Below are positions 45,861 through 56,294 of a DNA stretch of 64,000 nt, one piece after another (the first letter of the stretch is position 1; each line of letters opens with the position of its first letter). This DNA comes from Ahaetulla prasina (lineage: Eukaryota > Chordata > Lepidosauria > Squamata > Colubridae). The notes beneath the pieces are model-generated. The model saw only the letters and a list, made by a program, of their open reading frames with translations. It made no database searches and was not told the origin of the DNA. A program made the translations under genes and the position numbers. The stretch lies in NCBI RefSeq assembly GCF_028640845.1, contig NC_080540.1, positions 157,006,438 to 157,070,437 on the forward strand, read 5' to 3'.

Positions 45861-46990
45861 ATTATTATTGTCATTCTCTTCTATCTCATTGTCGTCGACA
45901 TCATCCAAGGCTGAGAACCTCCAGTTTGACAAAACCTCATGCTGCATGTTGGAATTGTTCCTCTGAACAGTCAGCCGTTCCTTTGTATGAAAGGATCTTT
46001 GGGTGATGAAGAGCATTGAGAGAGGCAATCTCTCTAGTTCTGCCCTCCAGACTCAACATTTCCCCAAAATGTCATTCTATTTCTTGAGTCCATTGATCTC
46101 TTCCAAAGGATTCTCTCCCAATCATCTCTCTATAGTTCTTAGAGAGAAATTAGCAGTAGCTATGAGTGAAAAGAGTAGCCATCAAAATGTTTCTTCCTCT
46201 GCTTACCCAAGAGCTCTTGCATCCTTTGAAATGAAGATGAAACTTTGGGAGCCATGGCATGTTCCACAAATAAGATTCTTTCTCTTCCTTCTATTGATTC
46301 ATTGTATAGCCACCCATCTATCCCATTTTGGAGCCACGAAATGGCTCCAATGAAAGAAATTTAATTAAAAATACAAGAAAACATGTATTTTTTTAAATCA
46401 TAAAGACTTTATAAACATAATAAGCACAACCAAACCAGTCCCTACTCCATTTCCACTTTCTGCAAAAAATTCATACGTGAATAAGTTACTTTAGAATTGA
46501 ACCTGAGACCTTGTGAATTCATGGACACACCTGTGTAATTTTCTTATCAATAATTTGCCACTGTCTTCTGCCATATATACATACACAAACTAGTAACATA
46601 CAATCCTGAGGTTTCCTGATTTTTCATCCAAATATCAACACATTTCAGTTAAATTTAGTTTTTCAAGGTCAGCTAAGTTAGCTGGTGATCACATTTGCCT
46701 AAGTAAGACCATGTTTACTTGATGGTAGAAAAAAATGAGAACATCAACATGATTGGAATTCATTGGCTTTATTGACACCACAAAAAAAGGATTCTCACAT
46801 TATTACAGAAAAAATTGCTTCCTGTGGCAAACCAGAAGAATGACACTTCTTGAAAACATTAAACTCTAAAACAGCTTTTAAGGGAAAAGTAATTATACAT
46901 ACTGTATATGTATCTTGGTGCATTATACATATTCATAACTCTTCTGTTATGTTTCATATTATTTCCTAAATAAATAAACTTTGAATGTGA
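45861..46990. other. No recognisable feature
   Basis: A 116-codon plus-strand frame at 46003-46353 has no motif I know. The rest is AT-rich intergenic sequence. Confidence 0.35.
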
Positions 46991-46994
46991 GATG

Positions 46995-47430
46995 CAGTAG
47001 AAGAAACTTTCTCTCTTGATCTCAATGTAACACTACCAACAGCTGAAGAGTCCTTTGAAGCTTTTATTTTCTGCAACTACAGTGTGTTCTCCTAGAGCAG
47101 GGGTCTGCAAACGTGGCTCTTTTAAGACTTGTGGACTTCAACTCCCAGAGTTCCTCAGCCAGCAGATAAAAATGATGTGCAAACAAGCACTTTTATCAAA
47201 CAGGTTACATACGTTATCTTCCTGCGTACTGTATTAGTCACAAACAATATCAACGTAAGGTAAAAATAGCCTTGTCTTTGATCAGGGATAGTTAATTCTA
47301 ATGTGCTTCTTTTTCTGGGACATTGAACAAGCAGCTCGTTTCTAATTCTTGGATAGTTGTTATATTCAATTCATCTGTTATTGTAATGGCTTCTAGCTTA
47401 TTGTATTGTGCACCCTAAATATCACTTTAC
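46995..47430. repeat. LTR-like dispersed repeat, copy 1, with hAT fragment
   Basis: Closely parallels 59768-60205 (AAACTTTCTCTCTTGATCTC, CCAACAGCTGAAGAG, AAGCTTTTATTTTCTGCAAC, GGTTACATACGTTATCTTCC). A CAGGGGTCTGCAAACGTGGC segment at 47097-47168 interrupts this copy but not the other, so it inserted here later. Confidence 0.55.
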
Positions 47431-47705
47431 TTATACCTGCTATTGTTTACGGATTTGGGGGGGTCGCCCCATTGTTCTTATTGGTATGAAAGCCATATTG
47501 TTTGTTGTTTACACTGAACAATTTACTGTTGAGAGTTTTTTACTTGTTTGTCTCAATGCTTTTAAGAGTGGCATGCATGCATGGATCAATGAATGGCCTG
47601 CATCAGCCTCTGAAGCTAGATTCACAAACTCTTCTATTGCCTTGCCTAATGTATGTTTCCTTCCTTCCTTCCTAGTTTTTCAGTCCAAGCAAACAATTTC
47701 ACACA

Positions 47706-47708
<3 letters not shown>

Positions 47709-47758
<50 letters not shown>

Positions 47759-47782
47759 TGAGGGATAGATAGATAGATAGAT
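47709..47782. repeat. GT dinucleotide run followed by GATA units
   Basis: About 20 GT units (47709-47749), GA units, then TAGA tetramers to 47782, directly left of the next hAT-like element. Confidence 0.95.
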
Positions 47783-47799
47783 ACATATATACATTAGAC

Positions 47800-48112
47800 C
47801 AGGGGTCTGCAACCTTAAACACTCAGTGCCATTTGAACCTGTTTCCCACAGAAAAGAAAACACCAGGAGCCACAAAACCCTTCCTGTGCCTGACTATTTC
47901 TTGAGCGGCCACAAAACTAGCATATATAGTTCTTCTGAAACTTTTCTTTTCTTGGATTTATCCATGGTTGGCCTACCAGGGGTTGAAAAGCTCAATAAAT
48001 TGTGTGCCGGGGGGTGTCACACATTGGCGGTTGTGACACATATTTTGAGTGACAGGGAACCGCAGCAGAAAGGTGAAAGAGCCACTCCAGAGCTGCAGGT
48101 TGCTGACTCCTG
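47800..48112 (+). mobile_element. hAT (Charlie-like) element with perfect 8-bp TSD
   Basis: Begins CAGGGGTCTGCAACCTTAAA and ends CAGGTTGCTGACTCCTG. Identical flanks CATTAGAC at 47792-47799 and 48113-48120. Contains GAGCCACAAAACCCTTCC and GCCGGGGGGTGTCACAC segments. No transposase. Confidence 0.9.
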
Positions 48113-48599
48113 CATTAGACAGACCCAGGCCATCTTTTTTTAGCCCATTTGTTTCAATAAATGGTGGTTACCTAAGAGAAGAGAGAAGACGTGGTTCAGA
48201 AATACAGAAAGAAAATCATAATGCAAGAGAGAAATATCCCTCATGGCAAGAAAACATTGAAGTGCAGCTGAGGGTTTGATATACAAGTTATACCAAGACT
48301 CTAATTATTATTCTAACAAGTATTCCCCGAACCTTACAGCAGGATGGAAAAGACAAGAAATATCTTAAATCTTCTGCTTTCTCTCAAGACATGAATCCTT
48401 TATCTGATTAATCACCATCAGCCGCAGTTTAAAGGAGCTACAGAAAAGATACAGAAAAGAGCATGTAAAGAAACATATGTAAGGTAAATTAGTTCAGGAA
48501 TCCTCCACTCAAGCCCTGCTAGGTTGCCTCATCAGGCTGAGGAGATTGTTCCTGGGAGAAATGAGTGAAGAATATCAGGAATGTATACTTAAGAATATA

Positions 48600-48990
48600 T
48601 GGAGAATCCTCGACTTGCAAGCATGCGTTTAAAGATGGTTTTAACCCTTGGAAAAAGTGACCTACAAAGGCTGTTGCATCATCCCGCAGGCACATGATCG
48701 TAATTTGGCCACTTAGGAACTGGCTCTCATTTACAATGGCTGCAGAGTCTTGTGGCCACATGATCGCGTTTTGTGACCTTCCCAGCCAGTTTCTAACAAG
48801 CAAAGTCAATTGGGAAAGCCAGATTTCACATAATACCTGTGTGATTCACTAAACCACTGTGATTCATTTAATAACCGTGGTAAAAACTGTTGTAAAATCG
48901 GGTCGTCACGTGATGCCTCACTTAAAGACAGCTTTGTTTAGCAACCTAAATGACCATGTGAGTCACTAAACCACCACAATATTCATTTAA
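48600..48990 (+). mobile_element. TACAGGTAGTCC-type repeat copy, degraded
   Basis: GAGAATCCTCGACTTGCAAG, CTCATTTACAATGGCTGCAG, CAAAGTCAATTGGGAAAGCC. The right arm is decayed. Confidence 0.5.
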
Positions 48991-49159
48991 TAACCACAAT
49001 AAAATGTCTGATTGCTTTGTTCTTTATTTAAAATGCAATAAATTACCTAAAATCTGAAGAATTTTAAACTTCTTCTATAGACCTGAGGACAAAAGCAGGC
49101 TATATAAGGAATAATGAAATAATAGGAAGGTTTCATGAAAGAGAAGACAACCATTATTT

Positions 49160-49310
49160 CGACTAGTCTAGTGGTTAAGGCGCCAGGCTAGACAGAGGGA
49201 GAATGTGAGTTCAAGTCCTGCCTTAGCGATGAAAGCCAGCTAGCTGGGTGACTGTGGGCCAGTCATTCTGTCTCTCAGCCCAACTCTTCTCACAGGATTG
49301 TTGTGGAGAA
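49160..49310 (+). mobile_element. tRNA-derived SINE, 5' part
   Basis: Head TAGTCTAGTGGTTAAGGCGC (A-box-like), GTGAGTTCAAGTCCTGCC (B-box-like), then CCCAACTCTTCTCACAGGAT and TTGTGGAGAA, where the DIRS element is inserted. The 3' part resumes at 55324. Confidence 0.8.
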
Positions 49311-49347
49311 GGGAACGTTGTCTTACCTGAACGTCCCTTCTTGGAGA

Positions 49348-49459
49348 GGGGAAAACGGCCGTCAGGACTGGGTAATTTCTCCTCGTTGCTGATTGGACCG
49401 AGTCTTTTAAATTGTAGTTTGTGGTCCCCGCCTCCTCCTATTTCCCTCCAGCTTTTTCG
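49348..49459 (+). repeat. DIRS inverted terminal repeat, 3' copy
   Basis: About 112 bp, starting GGGGAAAACGGCCGTCAGGA. Apparently identical to the reverse complement of 55201-55312, apart from differences outside the pair. The outer 37 bases (49311-49347) belong only to this end. Confidence 0.93.
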
Positions 49460-49558
49460 GCGAGGATTCAACTGTAGGCCGGCAAGTCTTGCTGAAATGA
49501 TAGAGAATTAGTGCCCTCCCGCCCCAGAACCCCTAATAGACAGACGCCTTGGGTGGGG

Positions 49559-49649
49559 CTGACGGCCGTTTTCCCCTCTCCAAGAAGGGACGTTCAGGTA
49601 AGACAACGTTCCCTTCTCCCAGTCGGGGAAAACGGCCGTCAGGACTGGG
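49559..49649. repeat. DIRS internal complementary region
   Basis: Left half 49559-49613 is complementary to the left terminus of the element and right half 49614-49649 to the right terminus, meeting at TTC/GAA. In the DIRS replication model it bridges the ends of the linear copy to form a circle. Confidence 0.93.
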
Positions 49650-49696
49650 ATATACCAAAGCCCCCATGTCTTACCGGGAGGGTCGAAGGCGGCTAG

Positions 49697-50790
49697 TCAT
49701 TGTTGAGAAAGAACCGTTTGCAGGACCCGTCTGCCAAACGCCGCGTCAGCCGAGGCATAGGAGTCCACCCGATAGTGTCGAATGAGCGAAGAAGGGTTGG
49801 ACCACGCCGCTCTGCAGATCTCTTCGATAGAGGCCTGGGCTCCCCAAGCGGCAGAAGAGGCTGCACTTCTGGTAGAGTGCGCTGTAATCCTTCTCGGGAT
49901 CGGTAGCGATTGACTCTCATATGCTGTGGCAATTGCGGCCCTAATCCATCTGGCCAGCACCGACTTGGTCACCTTCTGACCCAGCGACAGTGGTTGAAAC
50001 GACACGAAAAGGGCCTCCGTTTTACGGAAGGATGATGTCCGCTCAATGTATATCTTCAGTGCTCTTCTCACGTCCAGAGTATGCCATAGTCTCTCTAAGT
50101 TATGTCTGGGAGATGGACAGAAATTAGGCAGAACGACCTCCTGCGACCTATGGAATTGGCTGTTAACCTTCGGAAGGAAGGTCGGGTCTAGACGTAGCAC
50201 CACTCTGTCGTTGAGGAAGGTGCAAAGATCCTGCCTAATTGATAAAGCCGATAATTCCGAAATTCTGCGGGCTGAGGTGATGGCTATCAGAAAAGCCACC
50301 TTCAGTGACAGAATACGTAGAGATGAGTCTCTAAGAGGTTCGAACGGTGCCTTAGTGAGAGCATTGAGTACAGCATTTAAGCGCCAGGATGGAAATCGGT
50401 GAACCACAGGCGGGTTGACGTTGTTAGCCCCCCTGAAAAACTGTTGAATGAGCGGTTCCTTGGAAAGGGATACGAGCGAACCGCATCTCAAGACTGTCGA
50501 AATCGCCGCTACTTGTCTCTTGAGCGTATTGGTCGCCAATCCCGAATCTAGACCTCGCTGCAGAAAAGCCAAAATGTCTAAGACAGAAGCTGAGGAAGTC
50601 ACTATACCTTGAGGTGCGCACCACCTTTCGAATGCGCGCCACGTGGCCTCGTAAATCCGTTTGGTAGAGTCTCTGCGGGAAGCTAGCATAGTGGGGATGA
50701 CTTGACCTGGAACCTTAGCCCTAATCAAGACGCTCCGCTCAATCTCCACACGGCTAGGCGTAGCCATTGCGGCTCGGGGTGTCGAACTGG
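49697..50790 (-). CDS. DIRS tyrosine recombinase
   Basis: Catalyses strand exchange of the circular DNA intermediate into the genome in place of an integrase. The open frame extends upstream to 51691, but the first ~300 codons overlap the RNase H region in another frame and carry no motif; recognisable protein starts near 50790 (VEIERSVLIRAKVPG). The N-terminal SAM-like fold is followed by the catalytic domain: an Arg in AITSARRISEL, the HSTRSAASSAAW box (His and Arg about 60 and 57 residues from the end) and the nucleophile Tyr in SSLIRHYRVDS (codon near 49774). It ends LSQQ. The R-H-R-Y set of tyrosine recombinases is complete, so it may be active. It lies 3' of the RT ORF and overlaps it. 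Confidence 0.9.
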
Positions 50791-52612
50791 TCCCTGAAGA
50801 AGAGACACCTGGCTGTCCGGGATCCTCCACGGTTCCCGAACTGACAGGGTCAAAAGGTCTGCAAACCAGGGTCTCCTGGGCCAGAATGGGGCGACCAGAA
50901 TCAGTTCTGATTTTTCCAAGATAAGCTTGCGAACTACTCTGGGAATCAGTGGGATAGGTGGAAAGGCATAGAGAAGGCCCTGAGGCCATCTGCTGCGCAG
51001 AGCATCCACTGATTCCGCTCCCCGAGAGGGAAACCTCGAAAAAAACCGAGGCACTTGATTGTTGGTCTCGGAGGCGAATAAGTCCACCTGAGGGAGTCCG
51101 AAGCGGGAACACAGCTCTTGGAAATTCGCTGGGGACAAGGACCATTCCGATTGGTCGATAGTTTGGCGGCTGAGGGAGTCCGCTGTACAATTGTCCGTCC
51201 CTGCAATGTGTTCTGCCTTCACCGAGCGCAGGTGGGATTCGGCCCAATGTCCAAGGGAGAGGGTTTCCGTCATCAGTGCGCGAGAGTGAGTGCCCCCCCA
51301 CCTGTTTATGTGCGCCTTTGCCGTCACATTGTCCGTGAGGATAAGAACATCCCTGTCCCGGATGACATCCTCGAAGGCTAGTAGAGCCAGACGGATGGCG
51401 CGCAGTTCTAGAAAATTGATGCCGTGATGGACTTCTGAGAGAGACCACTTGCCTTGTGCTAGGTGTTGGTTTAAATGTGCTCCCCAGCCCGAGAGGCTGG
51501 CATCTGTGGTAATCACGTCCCTCACCGGTTCCCTGAAGACCGAACCTCTGGCCATCACTTCTGGATTCCACCAGTCTAAGGAGTCGGCCACCTCCTGTGG
51601 AAGACTCACCCGCCGCTTGGATGAACTGCATCGTTTCCTCTGATGTGGTAAGAGGAACCACTGAAGCGGCCGACTGTGGAGGCGAGACCATGGAACAATA
51701 TCGTATGACGACACCATCTTCCCCAGGAGTTGGGAGAGTCGGTCCAAAGGGACCGACCGTGAGAGTCTAGAGCTGCTAGCTAATTCGGCTAAGCTGACCT
51801 GACGTTCGGGCGACAGAAATACCATTGAACTTAGTGAATCGATCTGTGCACCCAAGTGTACTATGGAGGTAGACGGGGTAAGATGGCTCTTTTCCCAGTT
51901 AATCGAGAACCCGTGAGACTGCAGTGCTTCAATGGTTAAAGATATATCTCTATAGGCCGTATCCTGGGTAGATGACAGAATGAGAATATCATCTAGGTAG
52001 GCTTGGAGTCTAACCGGAAACCTCCGAATGTGGGCCATGAGTACTGCCATGACTTTTGTGAAGACCCTGGGGGCCGAAGACAACCCAAAGGGTAAGGCCC
52101 GGTATTGATAGTGAGAGCCATTGAAGCAGAACCTTAAGAATTTACGGTGATCTCGTCTAATGGGAATATGTAAGTAAGCTTCCGTCAAATCAATAGAGGC
52201 CATGTAATCTCCCTGCCTAATGCACTCCAATATGGAACGTAACGAGTGCATTTTAAACCGGTGGTATGCTATGTACTTATTAAGGGCCTTGAGGTCCAGA
52301 ATAGCTCTCCAGCCCCCCGACGGTTTGCGTACGACAAAGAGCCTGGAATAGAAGCCCTGTTTGAGTTGATCGATAGGAACCAATTGGATGGCTCGAATGG
52401 CTAACAGATGATTGACCGCAGACCCCACCAGGGAAGAGTTAGAGCTGCGACAGGAGACAGGACAGGGAACGAAAACCGTCGGGGGGTTGGAAAGGAACTC
52501 TAGGGCCAAACCGTGTCTAATGGTATCCTTGACCCACCGGTCTGAGGTGGAAAGGTCCCATTGGGAAGCAAAAAGAGCCAGCCGGCCCCAATGGGAATTT
52601 CTGCTGCGGGAC
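50725..52612 (-). CDS. DIRS reverse transcriptase / RNase H / methyltransferase-like
   Basis: Copies the element RNA into DNA. The frame is open from just after a TAG at about 52615 (first recognisable residues HWGRLALFASQWDLS) to 50725. Numbering from 52509: RT motifs RLFVVRKPSGGWR (57-68), SIDLTEAYLHIP (105-116), ALPFGLSSAP (138-147), and the YLDD active site (171-174, codons 51999-51988). RNase H follows with TTDAS (Asp336), LELRA (Glu368), LTDN (Asp393) and TADSLSR. The C-terminal part (455-555; QVDLFASETNN, YAFPPIPLIP, PFWPRRPWF) resembles the methyltransferase-like domain reported after RNase H in DIRS elements. No internal stops. An ATG start is not obvious, so initiation or readthrough from Gag is unresolved. 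Confidence 0.92.
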
Positions 52613-52657
52613 TATTTGAAACGGTTGTACTGTTTGCCCCGCCCCCCTCGGAATGGC

Positions 52658-54412
52658 CTACGGCCCGAGAATTTGGCCCCTGATCTGACCTGATCGGCCC
52701 GCTGGGAGTTTCCTCTGTACGGTGTAAACCTTCGTCGGAACCCCGACCCTCCGGATTCCTGGCCACGAAGGAAGCGGCGGCGAAGATGTTGATGGTGAAG
52801 GGCGAAAATAAGGCTGGTGTCGAAGTTCTCCCGTCGGGATAGAGGGCAAAATCTTCTTCTTGTCCTTGGTCTCTATTAAGATAGGGTCTAGAGATGCGCC
52901 GAATAAGTGCTTGCCCGCATAGGGGGAAGAGGCTAGGCGCCATTTGTTTCTGGTGTCCGCTCGCCAGTGACGGAGCCATAGAAGCCTGCGCGATGTAACC
53001 GTAGACCCGATGGCCTTGGCCGAAAAACGGGCTGCGTTCAGCGTTGAATCAGCGGAAAACTCTAAGGCCGCGATGACCTTGTTAAGGTCCTGATGGGCTC
53101 TCACGTCAGAGGATGGTAAACGGCCCTGAAGTTGCCTGAGCCACATGATAGATGCTCTATTAAAAAATGAGGAAGCCATGGAGGACCTGACCGACCAGGC
53201 TGAGGCCTGATGGGATTTGACCAACGATTGGTCAGCCCTTTTGTCCTCCGGACGAAGAGCCTCGTTCTCTGGGCCCGTGACGTGAGAGGATGCCGTTAAT
53301 GCTACTACTGGTGCATCCACGGTGGGGATTTGCAGGATATTTTCAAGATCTGGTGCACAATTATAAAATTTTTTGTCTGTGGCATTGGGATTTGAACCCG
53401 AACCCGGATTTGACCACTGACGCTGGACCACGTCAACAAACATTTTGGGAGCGGGAATCACCTCTGCCGGCACCGTGGGCTCTACAAACAGGTTAGATGA
53501 AGTGCTGGGCAGGGATGGAGGGTTAGCTGGGGAGACCGGGACCCCACCTAGACCCGTGGTAGCTAGGGCCTTGAACAGGAGTGAACGAAACAAGTGGGGC
53601 TTAAAGAGCCCCACAAAAGAAGGCTGGTCAGGCCCCAGCCCCTCATCTTCTGATAACGCGTCCCCAGCATCTTCATCCTCTGATACTGAGGCCTGGCTGA
53701 CCTCCTCAGGTGATTTCTCTCGTTGAGAGTTGAACAAAGCAGGTGCCAAATTAGAGGATTCTCTCTTCTTGTCCCTCTTACTGGACTTGGAATGATAAGA
53801 GGACGTAGTTTGCTGTTGAAAGGATTGAGCTAGCTCCTGACGTATGGCCTGTTGTATCATTAGACTAAATGAGTCAGGCAGTTGAAAAACTGGTATCTGG
53901 GGCAATCTGGTGTCAGGTTGGGCCAAGGGAACACCCACTCCCTGGGGCACCCCAATTTCTTGGGACTCTCTAGCTGGCTGAGCCTGCAAGGAACCTGGGG
54001 AAGTTGTGAGTTCCATCTCAGAAAGAGTGCGGAACAAAGGGGCAGTTGCAGCCTGATTTAAGGGCAAGGGGGAAAATCTATCTGGAGACCAGGATCCAGA
54101 CCCCTGAATAGGTTGGGATAAGACATCCGGCCCTTGAGGTTCGGGAAGGGTCCCCGCATTTTGCCTTCCCCCTTGTTTAGGTGAAGGGGAACGGTGAACT
54201 CTCTTTGAGGCCTTAGAGAAAACCCTTTCTAGGGCCCTGTGACGCCTTTCCTCAGCTCTTGCCCCCTTCTTAGTCTTTGCTCTTAACACTTTTCGCCCCC
54301 TGGAAGGGGAAACTTGAAGGGCTGAGGATGGGCCCTCCCCTGGGTCCTCCGGAACCATCTCCCCCAGGGTGGGAGCCGGCGAAGTAGGCCGAGAATTACT
54401 GGCGTCCGCCAT
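52658..54412 (-). CDS. DIRS Gag-like ORF
   Basis: 584 codons from ATG at 54412 near the 5' inverted repeat. It is rich in Ser, Pro, Gln and charged residues and starts MADASNSRPTSPAPTLGE. Low-complexity Glu/Asp region near 53640-53720 (SVSEDEDAGDALSEDEG). The middle has FVDVVQRQWSNPG and the helix-rich ASIMWLRQLQGRLP-type segment typical of DIRS Gag. Role: presumed RNA-binding structural protein. Its last about 50 codons look wrong: an Arg/Gly-rich tail of the expected type (for example GGSGFRRRF and RRPFRGGRG) is encoded in the next frame, which stops at a TAG near 52615. A frameshift around 52780-52860 (mutational or programmed) would explain this. I leave the reading as found. Confidence 0.8.
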   Translation of the reverse strand: MADASNSRPTSPAPTLGEMVPEDPGEGPSSALQVSPSRGRKVLRAKTKKGARAEERRHRALERVFSKASKRVHRSPSPKQGGRQNAGTLPEPQGPDVLSQPIQGSGSWSPDRFSPLPLNQAATAPLFRTLSEMELTTSPGSLQAQPARESQEIGVPQGVGVPLAQPDTRLPQIPVFQLPDSFSLMIQQAIRQELAQSFQQQTTSSYHSKSSKRDKKRESSNLAPALFNSQREKSPEEVSQASVSEDEDAGDALSEDEGLGPDQPSFVGLFKPHLFRSLLFKALATTGLGGVPVSPANPPSLPSTSSNLFVEPTVPAEVIPAPKMFVDVVQRQWSNPGSGSNPNATDKKFYNCAPDLENILQIPTVDAPVVALTASSHVTGPENEALRPEDKRADQSLVKSHQASAWSVRSSMASSFFNRASIMWLRQLQGRLPSSDVRAHQDLNKVIAALEFSADSTLNAARFSAKAIGSTVTSRRLLWLRHWRADTRNKWRLASSPYAGKHLFGASLDPILIETKDKKKILPSIPTGELRHQPYFRPSPSTSSPPLPSWPGIRRVGVPTKVYTVQRKLPAGRSGQIRGQILGP

Positions 54413-54542
54413 TTTGAAAAACGGCCTTTCCCGCCAATTTAATGCTGCTGCGGCCTACTCACAGTTCCCTTGGAGTGCTTGAGGGGCCTGCTGCTGCTCG
54501 CGACGTCGACGCTCCCTCAGATTTTCTTCTGTTTCTTCAGTT

Positions 54543-54546
<4 letters not shown>

Positions 54547-54581
<35 letters not shown>
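54547..54581. repeat. TC dinucleotide run in the DIRS 5' region
   Basis: About 17 TC units between the Gag start and the 5' inverted repeat. The rest of 54413-55200 is GC-rich untranslated leader with no open frame that I can assign. Confidence 0.9.
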
Positions 54582-54584
<3 letters not shown>

Positions 54585-55200
54585 CTGGCCGCGGAATCCG
54601 GCGGCCGCCGCCCGGTTGCTAGCCCGAACGCCTGAAAAGGCCGTTCGCTAATGTCCCCCGTCTGCCCGCGGCCTTGAACGTGAGAGAGAAGAAGGAAAAA
54701 AAAAAAAAAATTTCCTCAAGCAAGGCCGGGTGATTTGACTCGCCTCGCGGCTTCTGAGTCCTGCCGCGGTTGCGAGCGAGACGGGGAAGGTGAGAGAGAG
54801 AGAGGAAGGCCGATGGGAGCCGGAATGACACGGGGCGCTCTGGGATGAAGCCCGTGAGCCGCTCGCGTTTTTAAAGATATTTTTCGGCCGCTCTTCGCGC
54901 CGCGGGGACGAAACCCGTGGGCGGTATCGGCTCTGGCTAGCTGTCAAAGTCGCCCGGGCGGCCCACTGTGGGCTCGGGAGCAGATCCCTGCTCACCGCTC
55001 TCCACCAATCCAAAAACAATAAAAATAAAAATAAAAATTAAAAAATAATAAAAATTCTAAGGAGGCACCGGAAAAACCCGGAAAAAAGAAAAAATTAAAC
55101 TTCAACTAAGAATTAACTAACCACAAACCAGGACCTTTCTAACTAGAACAATCTAGCCTGAGGTACCTGAAAAACGATCCGGTCCTAGCAAAAACCGAGT

Positions 55201-55312
55201 CGAAAAAGCTGGAGGGAAATAGGAGGAGGCGGGGACCACAAACTACAATTTAAAAGACTCGGTCCAATCAGCAACGAGGAGAAATTACCCAGTCCTGACG
55301 GCCGTTTTCCCC
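55201..55312 (-). repeat. DIRS inverted terminal repeat, 5' copy
   Basis: Partner of 49348-49459; runs CGAAAAAGCTGGAGGGAAAT to ACGGCCGTTTTCCCC. It probably holds the element promoter, as in other DIRS elements. Confidence 0.92.
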
Positions 55313-55323
55313 GACTGGGAGAA

Positions 55324-55410
55324 AATAGGAAGCGGAAAGCAGGTAGGTTCACTGACTTGAGTTATTTGTAAAAATAATAGAAGTGGGCTATGAATAAATA
55401 AATAGAGTAA
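55324..55410 (+). mobile_element. tRNA-derived SINE, 3' part
   Basis: Continues the SINE cut at 49310: AATAGGAAGCGGAAAGC ... ACTTGAGTTATTTG, matching 34740-34785 (AATAGGAGAAGGAAGG ... TTTGAGTTATTT). Confidence 0.8.
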
Positions 55411-56149
55411 AAGTAAAGAGTTTTTGACAAAGAATTCAAGGTACAGCAACTGCAAACAGAAAAAGACAACTACTAGCAGAACAACCACTGTACAAAACAT
55501 CACAAACCTATAAAATACCCAAGAATTGGAAGTCTGCAATCCAAAGGACACAATGATAAAAAAGTATTTCACACAGTACCATTTGGTGTCACAGTGAGTT
55601 TTAAATGGTTTTTTTTTTTAAGGAATTGTCATGTATCGGCAGTACAGCTGATCCCTGTCAAGCAACTGACAGAAGTGTTTCTTACTGATTCCAATTTTTT
55701 ATTTTTATTTATTTGTCACAACAGTATATAAAGCATTTCCAGGTTTCAGGCTCAAGTAACTTTGCCTTTCTTCTCTAACTGGATGTTGCAATATTGGCCA
55801 AGTGCAAGACCATCCAGGTATAAAAAGCAAGAATAAGTTGTTGGGGAAACAGAATTTTTTGAGTTGGGACAGCTCAGTGTATTTTCCAAAGAGCCAAGAT
55901 ACAAGGGATGTGATAGTTCTGGAACCATCCATAAGGGATGTTTTCCAGAACCATCCTGTACAGTGTGTGGAGGGGTGTGTGTGTTAGGGTTAGGGTTTTC
56001 ATTGTATTGGACTTTTATGCAATTCTCATAATCAACTTCATTCACTCAGGAAATGGGGTGGTGGTGTTTGAGGTTGGTGGGAAGGAGGGTGCCTTTAAGT
56101 CAGTACTGACATCTGGTAACTGCCTGGTCAAGTCAGTTAAGGGGCATGC
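55411..56149. other. No gene; short CR1-like fragment
   Basis: ATTTTTATTTATTTGTCACA at 55696-55730 resembles a CR1-type tail. The rest is unassigned. Confidence 0.35.
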
Positions 56150-56290
56150 ATAAGTGTACCAGCATGCCTACCGTCCCTGTCCTAATGTTTTCTTTTATTC
56201 ATACCCTTTACATGTGTTTATAATTACATTTACACTTGTATCTGTCATAAAATACATGCTTGACGAAAATAAATAAAATAAAAATAAAGT
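56150..56290 (+). mobile_element. CR1-like LINE 3' end
   Basis: AGCATGCCTACCGTCCCTGT, CCTAATGTTTTCTTTTATTC, and CTTGACGAAAATAAATAAAA tail. The inverse of the end at 44878-45005. Confidence 0.65.
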
Positions 56291-56294
56291 CTCT

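Larger units (their letters stand above)
49308..55323 (-). mobile_element. Complete DIRS-type tyrosine-recombinase retrotransposon
   Basis: About 6.0 kb in minus orientation. From its 5' end (right): inverted terminal repeat 55312-55201, Gag-like ORF, RT/RNase H/methyltransferase-like ORF, tyrosine recombinase ORF, internal complementary region 49559-49649, and inverted repeat 49459-49348. Bases 49311-49365 are the reverse complement of 49559-49613, and 55288-55323 of 49614-49649, so the internal region joins both outer ends. That is the DIRS1 signature, reflecting a circular replication intermediate. A GAA triplet lies at each end (49308-49310 and 55321-55323); there is no longer target duplication. 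The ORFs are open over long stretches, so this is a young copy, though the Gag end shows a likely frame problem. Confidence 0.95.

Noticed and set aside
49697..49932. Small frames in and around the DIRS internal complementary region
   Set aside because: Shadows of the recombinase ORF or of the inverted-repeat sequence.
55983..56000. TTAGGGTTAGGG telomere-like motif
   Set aside because: Only two units; too short to be an interstitial telomeric array.
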